This document shows positions 9,569 to 18,657 of a stretch of 64,000 bases of DNA, in pieces. The stretch is from Runella sp. MFBS21 (GTDB lineage: Bacteria > Bacteroidota > Bacteroidia > Cytophagales > Spirosomataceae), in NCBI RefSeq assembly GCF_029433105.1, contig NZ_JARNTW010000006.1:186001-250000 (forward strand). The letters are read 5' to 3'. The notes beneath the pieces are model-generated. The model was not told the origin of the DNA. It worked only from the letters and a program-made list of their open reading frames with translations, and did no database searches. The position numbers and the translations under genes are program-made. Positions within the stretch are counted from its first letter, which is position 1. The number at the start of each line of letters is the position of its first letter.

Positions 9569-10411
9569 ATGAAATTTTCGGACGAAGTAGTTATTGAAGC
9601 CGGACACGGAGCCAAGAATTATTGGAAAGATTTATGGAAAAACAGGGAACTACTCTGGATTCTTTCTAAGCGCGATTTATCGGTTCGTTATAAACAAACT
9701 GCCATCGGAGCAGCTTGGGCCGTTTTACGGCCTTTTGCCACAACGGTGGTGATGGTATTTGTATTTAGTAAAATCGCTAGGCTCAAAGGAGATGAGGGCA
9801 TCCCATACCCTTTGATGGTGTTGGCAGGTATTACTATCTGGAATTTATTTGCTAATACCTTCACTCAGATTAGTCATAGTATTCTTATTAATTCTAACTT
9901 AGTAACGAAGACGTATTTTCCACGGCTTATCATGCCTTTGAGCTCAGTCATAGTTGGTTTTATCGACTTCCTGATTTCGCTGTTTCTTTATGCAGTAATT
10001 GCGATTTGGTATCAACATCCTCCCAATTGGCAAATTATACTCTTACCTGTATTTGTTTTGTTGAGTTTGTTTGCGGCTCTTTCCTTCGGCTTGATTTTTG
10101 CTGTAATGAATGTACGTTTTCGGGATATAGGGCAACTTATCCCTTTTTTAGTACAAATAGGCTTTTACGTTTGTCCTATTGCCTATAGTGGCAAGTTGGT
10201 AGAAGCCAATCACGATGTTTGGTGGTACGATATTTATTATCTTAACCCTCTGGTGAGTATTATTGATGGCTTTAAGTGGTGTCTTTTGGGAGATGGAGCT
10301 TTCTTTAAGATTGAGCATTTATACAGTGCAATGGGCATCATCGCACTTACTTTAGGAATTTCCATTTACTATTTTCGTAAAGAGGAAAATTCATTTGTTG
10401 ATTACATTTGA
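9569..10411 (+). CDS. wzm: ABC-2 type polysaccharide export permease (Wzm/KpsM-like)
   Basis: A 280-residue permease with six predicted helices and the family-typical N-terminal segment in which RDLSVRYKQTAIGAAW leads into helix 1. The C-terminal end (YFRKEENSFVDYI) is characteristic of Wzm-type permeases. With the ATPase encoded 35 bp downstream it should move a finished polysaccharide on its lipid carrier across the inner membrane. Its location after an OPX and a Wzz-like gene implies a trans-envelope route to the cell surface. Confidence 0.9.
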   Translation: MKFSDEVVIEAGHGAKNYWKDLWKNRELLWILSKRDLSVRYKQTAIGAAWAVLRPFATTVVMVFVFSKIARLKGDEGIPYPLMVLAGITIWNLFANTFTQISHSILINSNLVTKTYFPRLIMPLSSVIVGFIDFLISLFLYAVIAIWYQHPPNWQIILLPVFVLLSLFAALSFGLIFAVMNVRFRDIGQLIPFLVQIGFYVCPIAYSGKLVEANHDVWWYDIYYLNPLVSIIDGFKWCLLGDGAFFKIEHLYSAMGIIALTLGISIYYFRKEENSFVDYI

Positions 10412-10446
10412 TTACTTTTGGATTTAGATAAACTTTTAAGCGCTCG

Positions 10447-11697
10447 ATGCAGGTTATTGTAGCAGAAGATATAAGCAAAAAATATATCATCGATCACCAA
10501 AAGGCGATGCGCAAAAGCTCTACTTTCCGCGACACTTTTTCCGAAAAATTTAAGCATTTTTTTGGAAAAGGTGCACAAGATGAAATTGAGAAAGAAGAGT
10601 TTTGGGCACTGCGTGATGTAAACTTTACAGTAGAACAAGGTGATAGAGTGGGAATTGTGGGGCATAATGGCGCTGGCAAATCCACCTTATTGAAAATCTT
10701 GAGCAAAATCACTGAGCCTTCTGCTGGCAAAGTAACTATTAAAGGTAGGGTAGCTAGTTTGCTTGAAGTAGGAACAGGGTTTCATCCTGAACTTACTGGC
10801 CGGGAAAATATCTACCTCAATGGAGCTATTTTGGGCATGAAGAAGCATGAAATCAAAGCTGCTTTTGACAGCATTATTGATTTTGCAGGTGTAGAAAAAT
10901 TTCTAGATACTCCCGTCAAACGCTATTCTTCGGGAATGTATGTAAGGTTAGGATTCGCGATTTCGGCTCACTTAAGTCCAGAAATTCTAATCATTGACGA
11001 AGTTTTGGCCGTAGGAGATGCCGATTTTCAGAAAAAATGCCTTGGCAAAATGAGAGACGTCTCCGAAAGTGGACGTACTATTTTGTTTGTAAGTCATAAT
11101 CTGGCAGCAGTTCAGTCTCTTTGCAATCGTGCTTTTTACTTCGAACATGGCCAACTCAAAATGCAAGGAGATACGACTCATGTAGTCAATAATTACTTGA
11201 GCCATGTAGCTAAAACCAATTTGGAGCACTATTGGGAAACCCCCGAACAAGGTCCAGGCAACGACCAAGTGCGCTTCCGTACGCTACGTATCGACCCCGA
11301 TTTTCAGGAAGGTAAAAACTATATTGATGTTCGTACTTCTGTAAAAGTACATATCGAGTTTTGGAACATGTTGGAGCGTGCTGATCTAAACCTCAGTCTT
11401 CATCTATATGCCTTTACGGGAGAATGTATTTTCAATGTAGGTACTACTTCCCAATCTTTCGAAAAAGGATTGGTGACCGCTACTCTAGAAATCCCGGGGA
11501 ATTTTCTTAATGATGGCTCCTATGTGATCTCTATCATGGTAGTAAAAGACACTTCAACTGTTTTGTTCCAACTACCGGAAGCCCTTTCTTTTGAAGTAGA
11601 AGACCACCGTGAAGGAGTAACTTGGTATGGCAAATGGCCTGGCTATGTCCGCCCCCAATTAAATTTTCAAATCAACCAATCAGAAGTACTGGTCTAA
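10447..11697 (+). CDS. wzt: polysaccharide ABC exporter ATPase with C-terminal carbohydrate-binding domain (Wzt-like)
   Basis: A 416-residue protein. The ATPase domain (about 1-250) has Walker A GHNGAGKST (72-80), signature YSSGMYVRL (160-168), Walker B ILIIDE (180-185) and the switch His in FVSHN (about 214-218). Residues about 265-416 form a beta-rich domain of the Wzt C-terminal type; in E. coli O9a this domain binds the capped end of the O antigen before export. Its presence suggests that the polymer carries a recognisable terminal modification. The end of the gene is directly followed, 5 bp later, by the aminotransferase gene, so translation is probably coupled. Confidence 0.9.
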   Translation: MQVIVAEDISKKYIIDHQKAMRKSSTFRDTFSEKFKHFFGKGAQDEIEKEEFWALRDVNFTVEQGDRVGIVGHNGAGKSTLLKILSKITEPSAGKVTIKGRVASLLEVGTGFHPELTGRENIYLNGAILGMKKHEIKAAFDSIIDFAGVEKFLDTPVKRYSSGMYVRLGFAISAHLSPEILIIDEVLAVGDADFQKKCLGKMRDVSESGRTILFVSHNLAAVQSLCNRAFYFEHGQLKMQGDTTHVVNNYLSHVAKTNLEHYWETPEQGPGNDQVRFRTLRIDPDFQEGKNYIDVRTSVKVHIEFWNMLERADLNLSLHLYAFTGECIFNVGTTSQSFEKGLVTATLEIPGNFLNDGSYVISIMVVKDTSTVLFQLPEALSFEVEDHREGVTWYGKWPGYVRPQLNFQINQSEVLV

Positions 11698-11702
11698 AGG
11701 GA

Positions 11703-12776
11703 ATGATTAACGTTACCAAAACCTACCTTCCCGATTTTGACCAATATGTCGACTATTTAAGAAAAATCTGGGAAAGTGCATATCTTACCAACAATGGGCC
11801 TCTTGCCCAACAACTTGAAGAGGACCTCAAAAAATATTTGGGTGTATCTTACCTGAATTTTTGTGGAAATGGTACGATCGTATTACAGATGGCGCTCAAG
11901 TTATTGAGCGAGCCAGGGGAAATTATCACAACTCCTTTCTCTTACGTAGCTACTACCAATGTCATTTTATGGGAAAACTATCAGCCCGTTTTTGTTGATA
12001 TTGATCCTAAAACATACTGCATCAATCCCGCCCTCATTGAGGCTGCAATTACCGAAAATACGCGGGCTATCATGGCAACACACGTCTATGGCAACGCCTG
12101 TGACGTAGAAGCAATTGAAAAAATTGCGAAAAAATACAATTTGGTAGTGATTTATGATGGTGCCCATGCTTTTGGGGCCAATTATCTTGGTAAATCATTA
12201 CTCTCCTATGGCGATTTTGCCACTTGTAGTTTTCATGCTACCAAGTTATTTCACACCATTGAAGGAGGTGCTATCATTACAAACAAAAAGGAATGGCACG
12301 AAAAACTTCACCTCATGCGTGCTTTTGGACACCGTGGCGATGATTACTTTTTCATGGGTATCAATGGTAAGAACTCCGAGATTCATGCAGCTATGGGGCT
12401 GTGTAATCTACCACTCGTATCAAAATTGATAGCTGCTCGTAAAGCAGTCTGTGATGTGTACACAGAGCTTCTTGACTGGACTCATCTTTCGGCTCCCGAA
12501 TGGGCGATGGGACTAGAGCGCAATTATGCCTACTATCCAGTAGTATTCGAATCCGAAGCAAAAATGTTGGCTATCAAAAAAGTACTAGGTCAACATGACA
12601 TCGTCCCACGGAGATATTTTTACCCTTCTCTCAATAAACTGCCATTTCTCTCCAATCCTGAGCCATGCCCTGTCTCAGAAGATATATCATTGAAGGTACT
12701 TTGTTTACCTCTTCATGCTGAACTTGCTCACGAAGATGTAGAGCGTATAGCTACCCTGATTAATCAACATTTATAG
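11703..12776 (+). CDS. DegT/DnrJ/EryC1/StrS sugar aminotransferase
   Basis: A 357-residue PLP-dependent enzyme. The ATG at 11703 was chosen; a longer frame from 11622 would run inside wzt. The fold-type I pattern is visible: a Gly-rich turn (FCGNGT, about 53-58), the PLP-pyridine Asp in VIYDGAHAFG (D152), and the Schiff-base Lys in SFHATKLFHTIEGG (K181). Family members transfer an amino group to a nucleotide-linked 3- or 4-keto sugar. No ketosugar-forming dehydratase is adjacent, so the substrate comes from elsewhere. It implies that the exported polymer contains an amino (possibly acylamino) sugar, consistent with the NeuD-like acyltransferase downstream. Confidence 0.88.
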   Translation: MINVTKTYLPDFDQYVDYLRKIWESAYLTNNGPLAQQLEEDLKKYLGVSYLNFCGNGTIVLQMALKLLSEPGEIITTPFSYVATTNVILWENYQPVFVDIDPKTYCINPALIEAAITENTRAIMATHVYGNACDVEAIEKIAKKYNLVVIYDGAHAFGANYLGKSLLSYGDFATCSFHATKLFHTIEGGAIITNKKEWHEKLHLMRAFGHRGDDYFFMGINGKNSEIHAAMGLCNLPLVSKLIAARKAVCDVYTELLDWTHLSAPEWAMGLERNYAYYPVVFESEAKMLAIKKVLGQHDIVPRRYFYPSLNKLPFLSNPEPCPVSEDISLKVLCLPLHAELAHEDVERIATLINQHL

Positions 12777-12805
12777 GTTATTGGGTAGTTAATCTGCCGT
12801 ATTTG

Positions 12806-12820
12806 GGCGCTTTAAGCGCC
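12806..12820. repeat. 15-bp palindrome in the 12777-12927 gap
   Basis: GGCGCTT-T-AAGCGCC is a perfect inverted repeat. It is nested inside a second pair, AATCTGC (12791-12797) with GCAGATT (12851-12857). No T tract follows directly, so it is not a standard terminator. Confidence 0.5.
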
Positions 12821-12927
12821 ATACTCTTATTTGCTGCTTTTCTCTAAAGAGCAGATTATTGGATAATTTATTCGTATTTTCGCCCCTCCAATCAGTCATT
12901 TGTAGGTGACGTAGCTTTTTAGCATTC

Positions 12928-15006
12928 ATGATATTCATACAAAATTTTATTACACTGATTAGTTTTGCCCTGTTTATATACTATGTTGGACGTACAGCTG
13001 CAAAAATCTGCCGTCCATCATTGATTGAATGGCTCATTACCTCTTTTATCCTATTTGCTAGTAGTATTATTGTGACAGGTTATTGTCTATCGCCTCTGCA
13101 TCTTAGTGCGAATGTGTGGGCATGGGCACTCTCTGTTTTTATACCGCCTACTATTATCCAGTTGATATTTGGTCTACTTTCTCCGCAAACCACTCCATTT
13201 TCACCTTTACAGATGGCCATTAAGCGATGGCATGCTGCCCAACGATGGTATGCAAGTGCGGGAGTTTACTTGCAATTTTTGTTTGGGGTAATGATTGTAT
13301 CAGTAGCAGTTATAGGACTTATCAATTTAGTGTTAGTGCTTTTTACAGTACCCAATGAATGGGATAGCATGACTGGGCACCTCAATCGTGTCATCCAATA
13401 TATACAACGGGGTAGCATGGCTCATTTTGGTGGTACCAACTGGAATATAGACACTTACCCAAAAAGCGTATGTACGATTCAAATTTATTCGTATTTAATA
13501 ACTGGTAAATTTGAAAATGCTTTCAAGCTCATTCATCACGCTTCCTACTGGATTACCTTGGTATGTATTTTTGGTATTACACAACGCATTACCAAAAATC
13601 GGCTCAATGCTAGTTTTTTTTGTGCCCTAGCCTTTGCCATGTTTCTAGATTTTTTGATGCAAGCCATCACTACCGAAACCGACATTGTACTTGCAGCATA
13701 TCTAAGTTGCTTACTTTATTTTTTATTTACTTACCAAGTAACCAAAGAAAACCGCTATTTGTACCTAGCCGCTTTGAGTTTTGGAGTAGTATATGGTCAT
13801 AAAGTCACATTTACTTTACTTTTGCCTTCTGTTTTTATCGTAATGCTTTATACAGTATTTCTTAAAAGCAAAACTCAAGACAGGGCTTCAGTAAGTCTTA
13901 GCCTCAACTGGCCCGCCATCTTCAAACTCGGAACAGCCATAGTGATTTGCTTTTGTATTTGGACTTTACCCACTGGATATGTCAAAAATATCCAAGTATT
14001 TGGGCATCCTATTGGTCCTCCTACTTCCCTCAAGCACCAATCAATCGAAAGAGCTACTTCAAACGGAGGCTTCCGCAATTTGTTTGAGCAAGGCTCTCGC
14101 AATGCGGTAAGGTATGGGTATGATTTTGTCAATCTCGATGGCTTGCGAAATATCAAAATAGGTCAAGACATCAACCGCGGTATGCGCAAACCTTTGGTAT
14201 GGCTAGAAGATAAGCTCAAAATGCGTTTAGACGAAACTACGGAGTTTTCGATTGTACCTTTTTCTTTTGAACGCCGTTTTGAATTTTTCAACGGAAATCC
14301 TTATTGGGGAATTTTTGGATTTGCATTGGTATTTCCTCTCGTGTTTTTGGTATTGTTCGGAATCGTGCGTTCGCCGGCTCACTGGTTTTTAGCGATAGCT
14401 TTATTGTTGCATTTTGCAGCGTTATCATATTCAGCTCCCTATGACCCTTGGAAGGGACGTTATTTTCAGGAAACGGGAGTGTTTGGGGTACTATTCTTAT
14501 CTCTTCTTTTTACGCATAAATATAGCCTCGCCAAATCTGGCTATTCGGTAGCGCTCAAAACATACGTCGGTATTGTGACAGTGGTAGCTTGTATTTCAGC
14601 ATTACTTTCGGTTTTCCTCAATGTTCGTTGTCTTCCATTTCCAGCATTGGGCAAGCCTTCTGCCTTCAAAACTGAACGAATTGCAATGATGACTTTTGCT
14701 CGTCCTGATATTACGAAAGCTTATCAAAAATTCGATCAAATAGTTCCTGACTCCGCAACCGTAGCCTTGGGAACAATCAACGACGATTTTGAATATCCAC
14801 TCTATGGAAAGCATCTTTCTAGGAAATTAATCACCATCAATCCTTTTGAGAAAGGAGTACAGCCTATTCCTAAAGAAGCAGATTACCTTTTCTTTTCAAA
14901 GAATGTAATCCCACCTTTGCCAACAGACTTACGCTTAGGGACAGATACTACCATGAAAGGACTCATTGTACCAGGAGAAGATTATTACCTTCGCAAACTG
15001 AAATAA
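12928..15006 (+). CDS. GT-C-like polytopic membrane protein, probable lipid-linked sugar transferase
   Basis: A 692-residue membrane protein with about twelve hydrophobic segments. After the second or third helix an acidic first luminal loop reads NEWDSMTGHLNRV (about residues 142-154) followed by aromatic and Gly residues. This arrangement is typical of GT-C glycosyltransferases (GT39/ArnT-like), in which an acidic residue in the first loop is catalytic and the donor is a polyprenyl-phosphate sugar. The soluble C-terminal tail (about 560-692) is family-specific. Substrate unknown; assignment to GT-C rests on the loop pattern and topology, not a full domain match. Confidence 0.6.
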   Translation: MIFIQNFITLISFALFIYYVGRTAAKICRPSLIEWLITSFILFASSIIVTGYCLSPLHLSANVWAWALSVFIPPTIIQLIFGLLSPQTTPFSPLQMAIKRWHAAQRWYASAGVYLQFLFGVMIVSVAVIGLINLVLVLFTVPNEWDSMTGHLNRVIQYIQRGSMAHFGGTNWNIDTYPKSVCTIQIYSYLITGKFENAFKLIHHASYWITLVCIFGITQRITKNRLNASFFCALAFAMFLDFLMQAITTETDIVLAAYLSCLLYFLFTYQVTKENRYLYLAALSFGVVYGHKVTFTLLLPSVFIVMLYTVFLKSKTQDRASVSLSLNWPAIFKLGTAIVICFCIWTLPTGYVKNIQVFGHPIGPPTSLKHQSIERATSNGGFRNLFEQGSRNAVRYGYDFVNLDGLRNIKIGQDINRGMRKPLVWLEDKLKMRLDETTEFSIVPFSFERRFEFFNGNPYWGIFGFALVFPLVFLVLFGIVRSPAHWFLAIALLLHFAALSYSAPYDPWKGRYFQETGVFGVLFLSLLFTHKYSLAKSGYSVALKTYVGIVTVVACISALLSVFLNVRCLPFPALGKPSAFKTERIAMMTFARPDITKAYQKFDQIVPDSATVALGTINDDFEYPLYGKHLSRKLITINPFEKGVQPIPKEADYLFFSKNVIPPLPTDLRLGTDTTMKGLIVPGEDYYLRKLK

Positions 15007-15062
15007 TTCTTTCGTGGGGTTCTTTATAAAATAAATCAGTCTAAACCAAAATCTTTGTTTTC

Positions 15063-15761
15063 ATGCATCTAGGAATCATGCAGCCTTATTTTATGCCTTA
15101 CATTGGGTATTTACAACTCATGAATGCCGTGGATAAGTTTGTGGTATATGATGACGTTAACTATATTAATAAAGGGTGGATTAATCGTAACAGGATTTTA
15201 GTAAATGGACAAGAGCATTTATTTACCATTCCACTACAAGACGCTAGCCAAAACAAACTTATCAATGAAATTTCATTGAGTAAAGACCCAAAATGGCGAG
15301 GGAAATTTCTGAAAACACTCGAACAAGCATACAAAAAAGCCCCCTTTTATTTTTCGGCTTTTGCAGTCACCGAAAAAATTATCAATTTAGACGCCGAAAA
15401 AGTAAGTGACTGGATATGTAGTAGTTTGTTGGTTTTAAGAGACTATTTGGACATGCAAGTAGAAATCATACCAAGTTCAAGTATTTATCAAAATACTCAC
15501 TTAAAAGCCCAAGAAAGAATCCTTGATATTTGTAAACAAGAAAACGCCAGTCACTATACTAACCCCATCGGAGGAACGGAGCTATATGACAAAAATATTT
15601 TTGAGCAAACCGATATCCAATTGAGTTTTATAAAATCTAAATCTATTGAATACCCACAGTTCAAAAATGAATTTGTTCCTTGGCTTTCTATCATAGACAT
15701 CATGATGTTTAATGATCTAGCCACCATCCAAGGTTTTTTAAACGAATACGAATTAGTTTAA
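15063..15761 (+). CDS. WbqC family protein
   Basis: A 232-residue protein that starts with the family signature (IMQPYFMPYIGYLQL, residues 5-19, then YDDVNYINKGWINRN). WbqC-like proteins occur in O-antigen and capsule loci next to sugar aminotransferases and acyltransferases; a role in modifying amino sugars has been suggested, but a reaction is not established here. The position between a GT-C protein and the NeuD-like acyltransferase fits that pattern. Length is normal. Confidence 0.88.
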   Translation: MHLGIMQPYFMPYIGYLQLMNAVDKFVVYDDVNYINKGWINRNRILVNGQEHLFTIPLQDASQNKLINEISLSKDPKWRGKFLKTLEQAYKKAPFYFSAFAVTEKIINLDAEKVSDWICSSLLVLRDYLDMQVEIIPSSSIYQNTHLKAQERILDICKQENASHYTNPIGGTELYDKNIFEQTDIQLSFIKSKSIEYPQFKNEFVPWLSIIDIMMFNDLATIQGFLNEYELV

Positions 15762-15818
15762 CCATTTTGAGTATAGAGTATCGAATTGGATACTTCACAC
15801 TTTTTACACTTAACATAC

Positions 15819-16472
15819 ATGGCGAAGGTTGTAATTTTTGGAGTACTAGATACCGCAGAATTAGCGCACTTTTACTTAACTCACGATTCCGAACACGATG
15901 TAGTGGCCTTTACGGTCAATCAAGAATATTTAAAAGAAACTACTTTTTGGGGACTCCCGGTAGTAGCATTTGAAGACGTAGAAAAGTTTTTCCCTCCTGA
16001 TGAATTTAAGTTTTTTGCTCCTATGACAGGCCGCAAAATGAACAAAAATCGGGAAAAAGTTTACCTAGAAGCAAAAGCAAAAGGGTATGAATTTATTTCT
16101 TATATCAGCTCAAAAGCAACTTGGTTTGGCAATGAAATCGGTGAAAATTGCTTTATCTTAGAAGATAACACGATTCAGCCTTTTACAAAAATTGGCAATA
16201 ATTGTGTACTCTGGAGTGGCAACCACATCGGTCATCACGGTCTTATCAAAGACCATGTTTTTTTTACTTCTCATGTGGTATTATCGGGGCATTGCTTAGT
16301 AGAATCCTATTGTTTTTTTGGGGTAAACTCTACCATTCGCGACTATACTACTATTGCTGAAGGTACACTCGTTGCGATGGGAGCCTCTATCACCAAAAAC
16401 ACTGAAGCTTGGGGCGTATATATGGGTAACCCAGCCGAAAAAAGACCCACCCCAAGTTATAAGGTTTATTAA
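15819..16472 (+). CDS. NeuD/PglD-like sugar O/N-acyltransferase
   Basis: A 217-residue protein; the ATG at 15819 (MAKVVIFG) is preferred to the longer frame from 15786 because the Rossmann-like N-terminal strand begins there. The C-terminal half is a left-handed beta-helix of imperfect hexapeptide repeats, with the active-site-like His pair in NHIGHHG (about residues 136-142). This two-domain architecture is that of NeuD/PglD acetyltransferases. With the aminotransferase at 11703 and WbqC it could make an N-acylated amino sugar, or it could O-acetylate a repeat-unit sugar. The substrate cannot be decided from sequence. Confidence 0.8.
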   Translation: MAKVVIFGVLDTAELAHFYLTHDSEHDVVAFTVNQEYLKETTFWGLPVVAFEDVEKFFPPDEFKFFAPMTGRKMNKNREKVYLEAKAKGYEFISYISSKATWFGNEIGENCFILEDNTIQPFTKIGNNCVLWSGNHIGHHGLIKDHVFFTSHVVLSGHCLVESYCFFGVNSTIRDYTTIAEGTLVAMGASITKNTEAWGVYMGNPAEKRPTPSYKVY

Positions 16473-16557
16473 TTCATTATCATTCAACACTCATCCTTTG
16501 GCACTGGCTCTACCAATCGTCTGTGTTTAGGGAGTGTTTTTTCGATATAACTTTTGA

Positions 16558-17550
16558 ATGGACGTTTCAATTATTATCATTCATTATAAAACGCTTAAAC
16601 TGACGACCGATTGTATTCGCTCTATCTATGCTTATACAAAAGGGGTAAGTTTTGAGATAATTGTGGTCGACAACGATTCGCAAGACGGAGCCAAAGAGAT
16701 TATTCAACGGGAGTTTAGCGACATCCAGTGGCTTGATATGGGCTACAATGCTGGCTTTTCGAGAGCCAACAACAAAGGCATGCAAGCTTCAAAAGGGCGC
16801 TACTATTTACTGCTCAACTCCGACACCGAACTGCTCGACGATATCATCAGCCGCTGTGTCCAGCGATTAGATACTCAAGCTGATACTGCTGCTTGCGGAG
16901 GTATTCAATTGTTTTCGGACAAAACTCCCCGTCCTTTTTTTAGAAGTTTAGCCGTTTTTAAACGCTCCCTATATGTACATCCTCCAGGGCGTATTTTTGA
17001 GAAGTTGCTAGAAAAATTCATCCCCGAAACCCACTATAACGACCCTGACCAAGTCGATTGGATTCCGGCAGCCTTTTTACTAGTCAAACGTGAAGTAGTC
17101 GCAAAGGCAGGATACATGGACGAAGACTTCTTTTTGTATGGAGAAGATGTAGAGTGGAACTGCCGTTTGGGACGCGTAGGCAAACTCAAAGTTTTTGAAG
17201 ATTGTCGCTACATTCATCACGAATGGGGAAGCAATCCCAAACGGAAAGATGTACTCATTACGATTGTCAATAAATTTTATCCTCAAATCCAACTTTCTAA
17301 TCTTGTTTGGGTACGTAAAGAATTTGGAATTGGCCGATACTTAGGTTTAATGCTCAATTATTATGTGATGATACCGGTATATTTTGGCTGGAAAATAGCA
17401 CTCAATATCTCTAAATTCCGCAACCCTTTTGGCCAACTTGAGCAACAAAAAGACTTTACACGTAAAGTTTGGTTGTTTTCTACCTATTTTTGGAAAATCA
17501 TTCGCAACAAGCCTTACTTTTATAAGCTCGACCCGAAGAGCCATGTCTAA
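16558..17550 (+). CDS. GT2 family glycosyltransferase (rhamnosyltransferase-like)
   Basis: A 330-residue GT-A enzyme. The start DVSIIIIHYKTLKLT and VDNDSQDG (about 37-44) are the nucleotide-binding part, LLLNSDTELL (about 83-92) holds the metal-binding NSDT motif of rhamnosyltransferase-like GT2 enzymes, and FFLYGEDVEWNCRL (about 194-207) is the catalytic ED loop. It is cytoplasmic and membrane-associated and should add one sugar to the lipid-linked repeat. The next gene starts 3 bp after its stop codon. Confidence 0.85.
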   Translation: MDVSIIIIHYKTLKLTTDCIRSIYAYTKGVSFEIIVVDNDSQDGAKEIIQREFSDIQWLDMGYNAGFSRANNKGMQASKGRYYLLLNSDTELLDDIISRCVQRLDTQADTAACGGIQLFSDKTPRPFFRSLAVFKRSLYVHPPGRIFEKLLEKFIPETHYNDPDQVDWIPAAFLLVKREVVAKAGYMDEDFFLYGEDVEWNCRLGRVGKLKVFEDCRYIHHEWGSNPKRKDVLITIVNKFYPQIQLSNLVWVRKEFGIGRYLGLMLNYYVMIPVYFGWKIALNISKFRNPFGQLEQQKDFTRKVWLFSTYFWKIIRNKPYFYKLDPKSHV

Positions 17551-17553
17551 CGC

Positions 17554-18657
17554 ATGAAAATTTTGTTTTTTACCCCTACCGGAGCGCGGACAGGCTCAGA
17601 AATGGTACTTTGGTATTTGATAAAACACTTGGCTGGTAGTGAGATAAAGACTGCCGTTTATTCGCGCCAAGCAGGAGAATTATTTGCAAAAAACTCCCCT
17701 GCCGATGCCACTTACATCCATAAGTTTCATCGTGGGCTACCCTACTATGCCGTCGAAGCTGTTTATCATCGCAGCTTCGGCCTTACTCCTGAAGAGAGCT
17801 ACATCAAAAAAATTCATCAAGAATTTAAGCCCGATTTGTGGTATTTCAACACGATTACGATGCCGCAGTTTGCCCGACTAGCACGTAAACTCAATATCCC
17901 TTATGTAGTACACGTTCATGAGCTGCTGGAGACTTTCGAAACATTACGTGCTGATTCTTTTGCCGAAATGTTGACGCATGCCCAAACCACCATTGGATGT
18001 TCACAAATAGTAGTACAACAACTCCAAAGAATGGGAGCTCCCAATGTAAAGCTCTTACATTCTTTTATTGATACAGGCAAAATATCCCTCCAACAAAACC
18101 CCGCTGCTCTTAAAGAACAAATTGGTATTCCAAAAGATGCTTTTGTTTGGCTCATGTCAGGTACTATGGGTATGAGGAAAGGATATGATATGATACCCGA
18201 CTTGCTATCTCACCTTCCCAAAAACGCCTATATTGTATGGCTAGGAAGCTATAGCGAATACGGGGTTTCGTATTATTTACAAGAAAGAGTAAAACGTGAA
18301 AACCTGAATTTCATAGCATTAGGTCCTAAAGGTGGACAAGATTATTATGATTATCTCAATATTTGTGATGGGTTTGTACTCACTTCACGCGAAGACCCTT
18401 TTCCTCTTGTGATGATTGAATCCGCCTATCTCCAAAAACCTATCGTCGGTTTCAACTCCGGCGGAATTAGTGAGTTTGTATTACCAGGTATGGGAGCGGT
18501 TGCTCCGGCTTTCGATATTCCCAAACTCGCCCAAATCATGCAGGATGTAATGAACGGAACCATCAAAATTGACAAAAATACACTGAAAAACAGAGGCTTG
18601 GAGTTTGATATACATCAGCAGCTAGGAAACTGGCAGAATTTATTAGCGAATTTTTAA
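17554..18657 (+). CDS. GT4 family glycosyltransferase
   Basis: A 367-residue GT-B enzyme. The N-terminal PTGARTGSEMVLW segment is the acceptor-side Gly loop, and the C-terminal donor site carries SREDPFPLVMIESA (about 285-298), the E-x7-E motif of GT4. Its stop codon overlaps the start of the next gene by one base (TAATG), indicating coupled translation. It is clearly related to the next gene by the same SREDP-x-PLV motif, so the two may be an old duplication with different acceptors. Confidence 0.87.
   Translation: MKILFFTPTGARTGSEMVLWYLIKHLAGSEIKTAVYSRQAGELFAKNSPADATYIHKFHRGLPYYAVEAVYHRSFGLTPEESYIKKIHQEFKPDLWYFNTITMPQFARLARKLNIPYVVHVHELLETFETLRADSFAEMLTHAQTTIGCSQIVVQQLQRMGAPNVKLLHSFIDTGKISLQQNPAALKEQIGIPKDAFVWLMSGTMGMRKGYDMIPDLLSHLPKNAYIVWLGSYSEYGVSYYLQERVKRENLNFIALGPKGGQDYYDYLNICDGFVLTSREDPFPLVMIESAYLQKPIVGFNSGGISEFVLPGMGAVAPAFDIPKLAQIMQDVMNGTIKIDKNTLKNRGLEFDIHQQLGNWQNLLANF

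Noticed and set aside
11622-11702. Upstream in-frame ATG extending the aminotransferase
   Set aside because: The extension runs inside wzt and does not resemble the family, which normally starts a few residues before the KTYLP-like segment.
16486-16542. AACACTC and GAGTGTT with T run before the GT2 gene at 16558, a possible terminator
   Set aside because: The loop would be 39 bases long with only 7 bp in the stem, so a functional terminator is doubtful.
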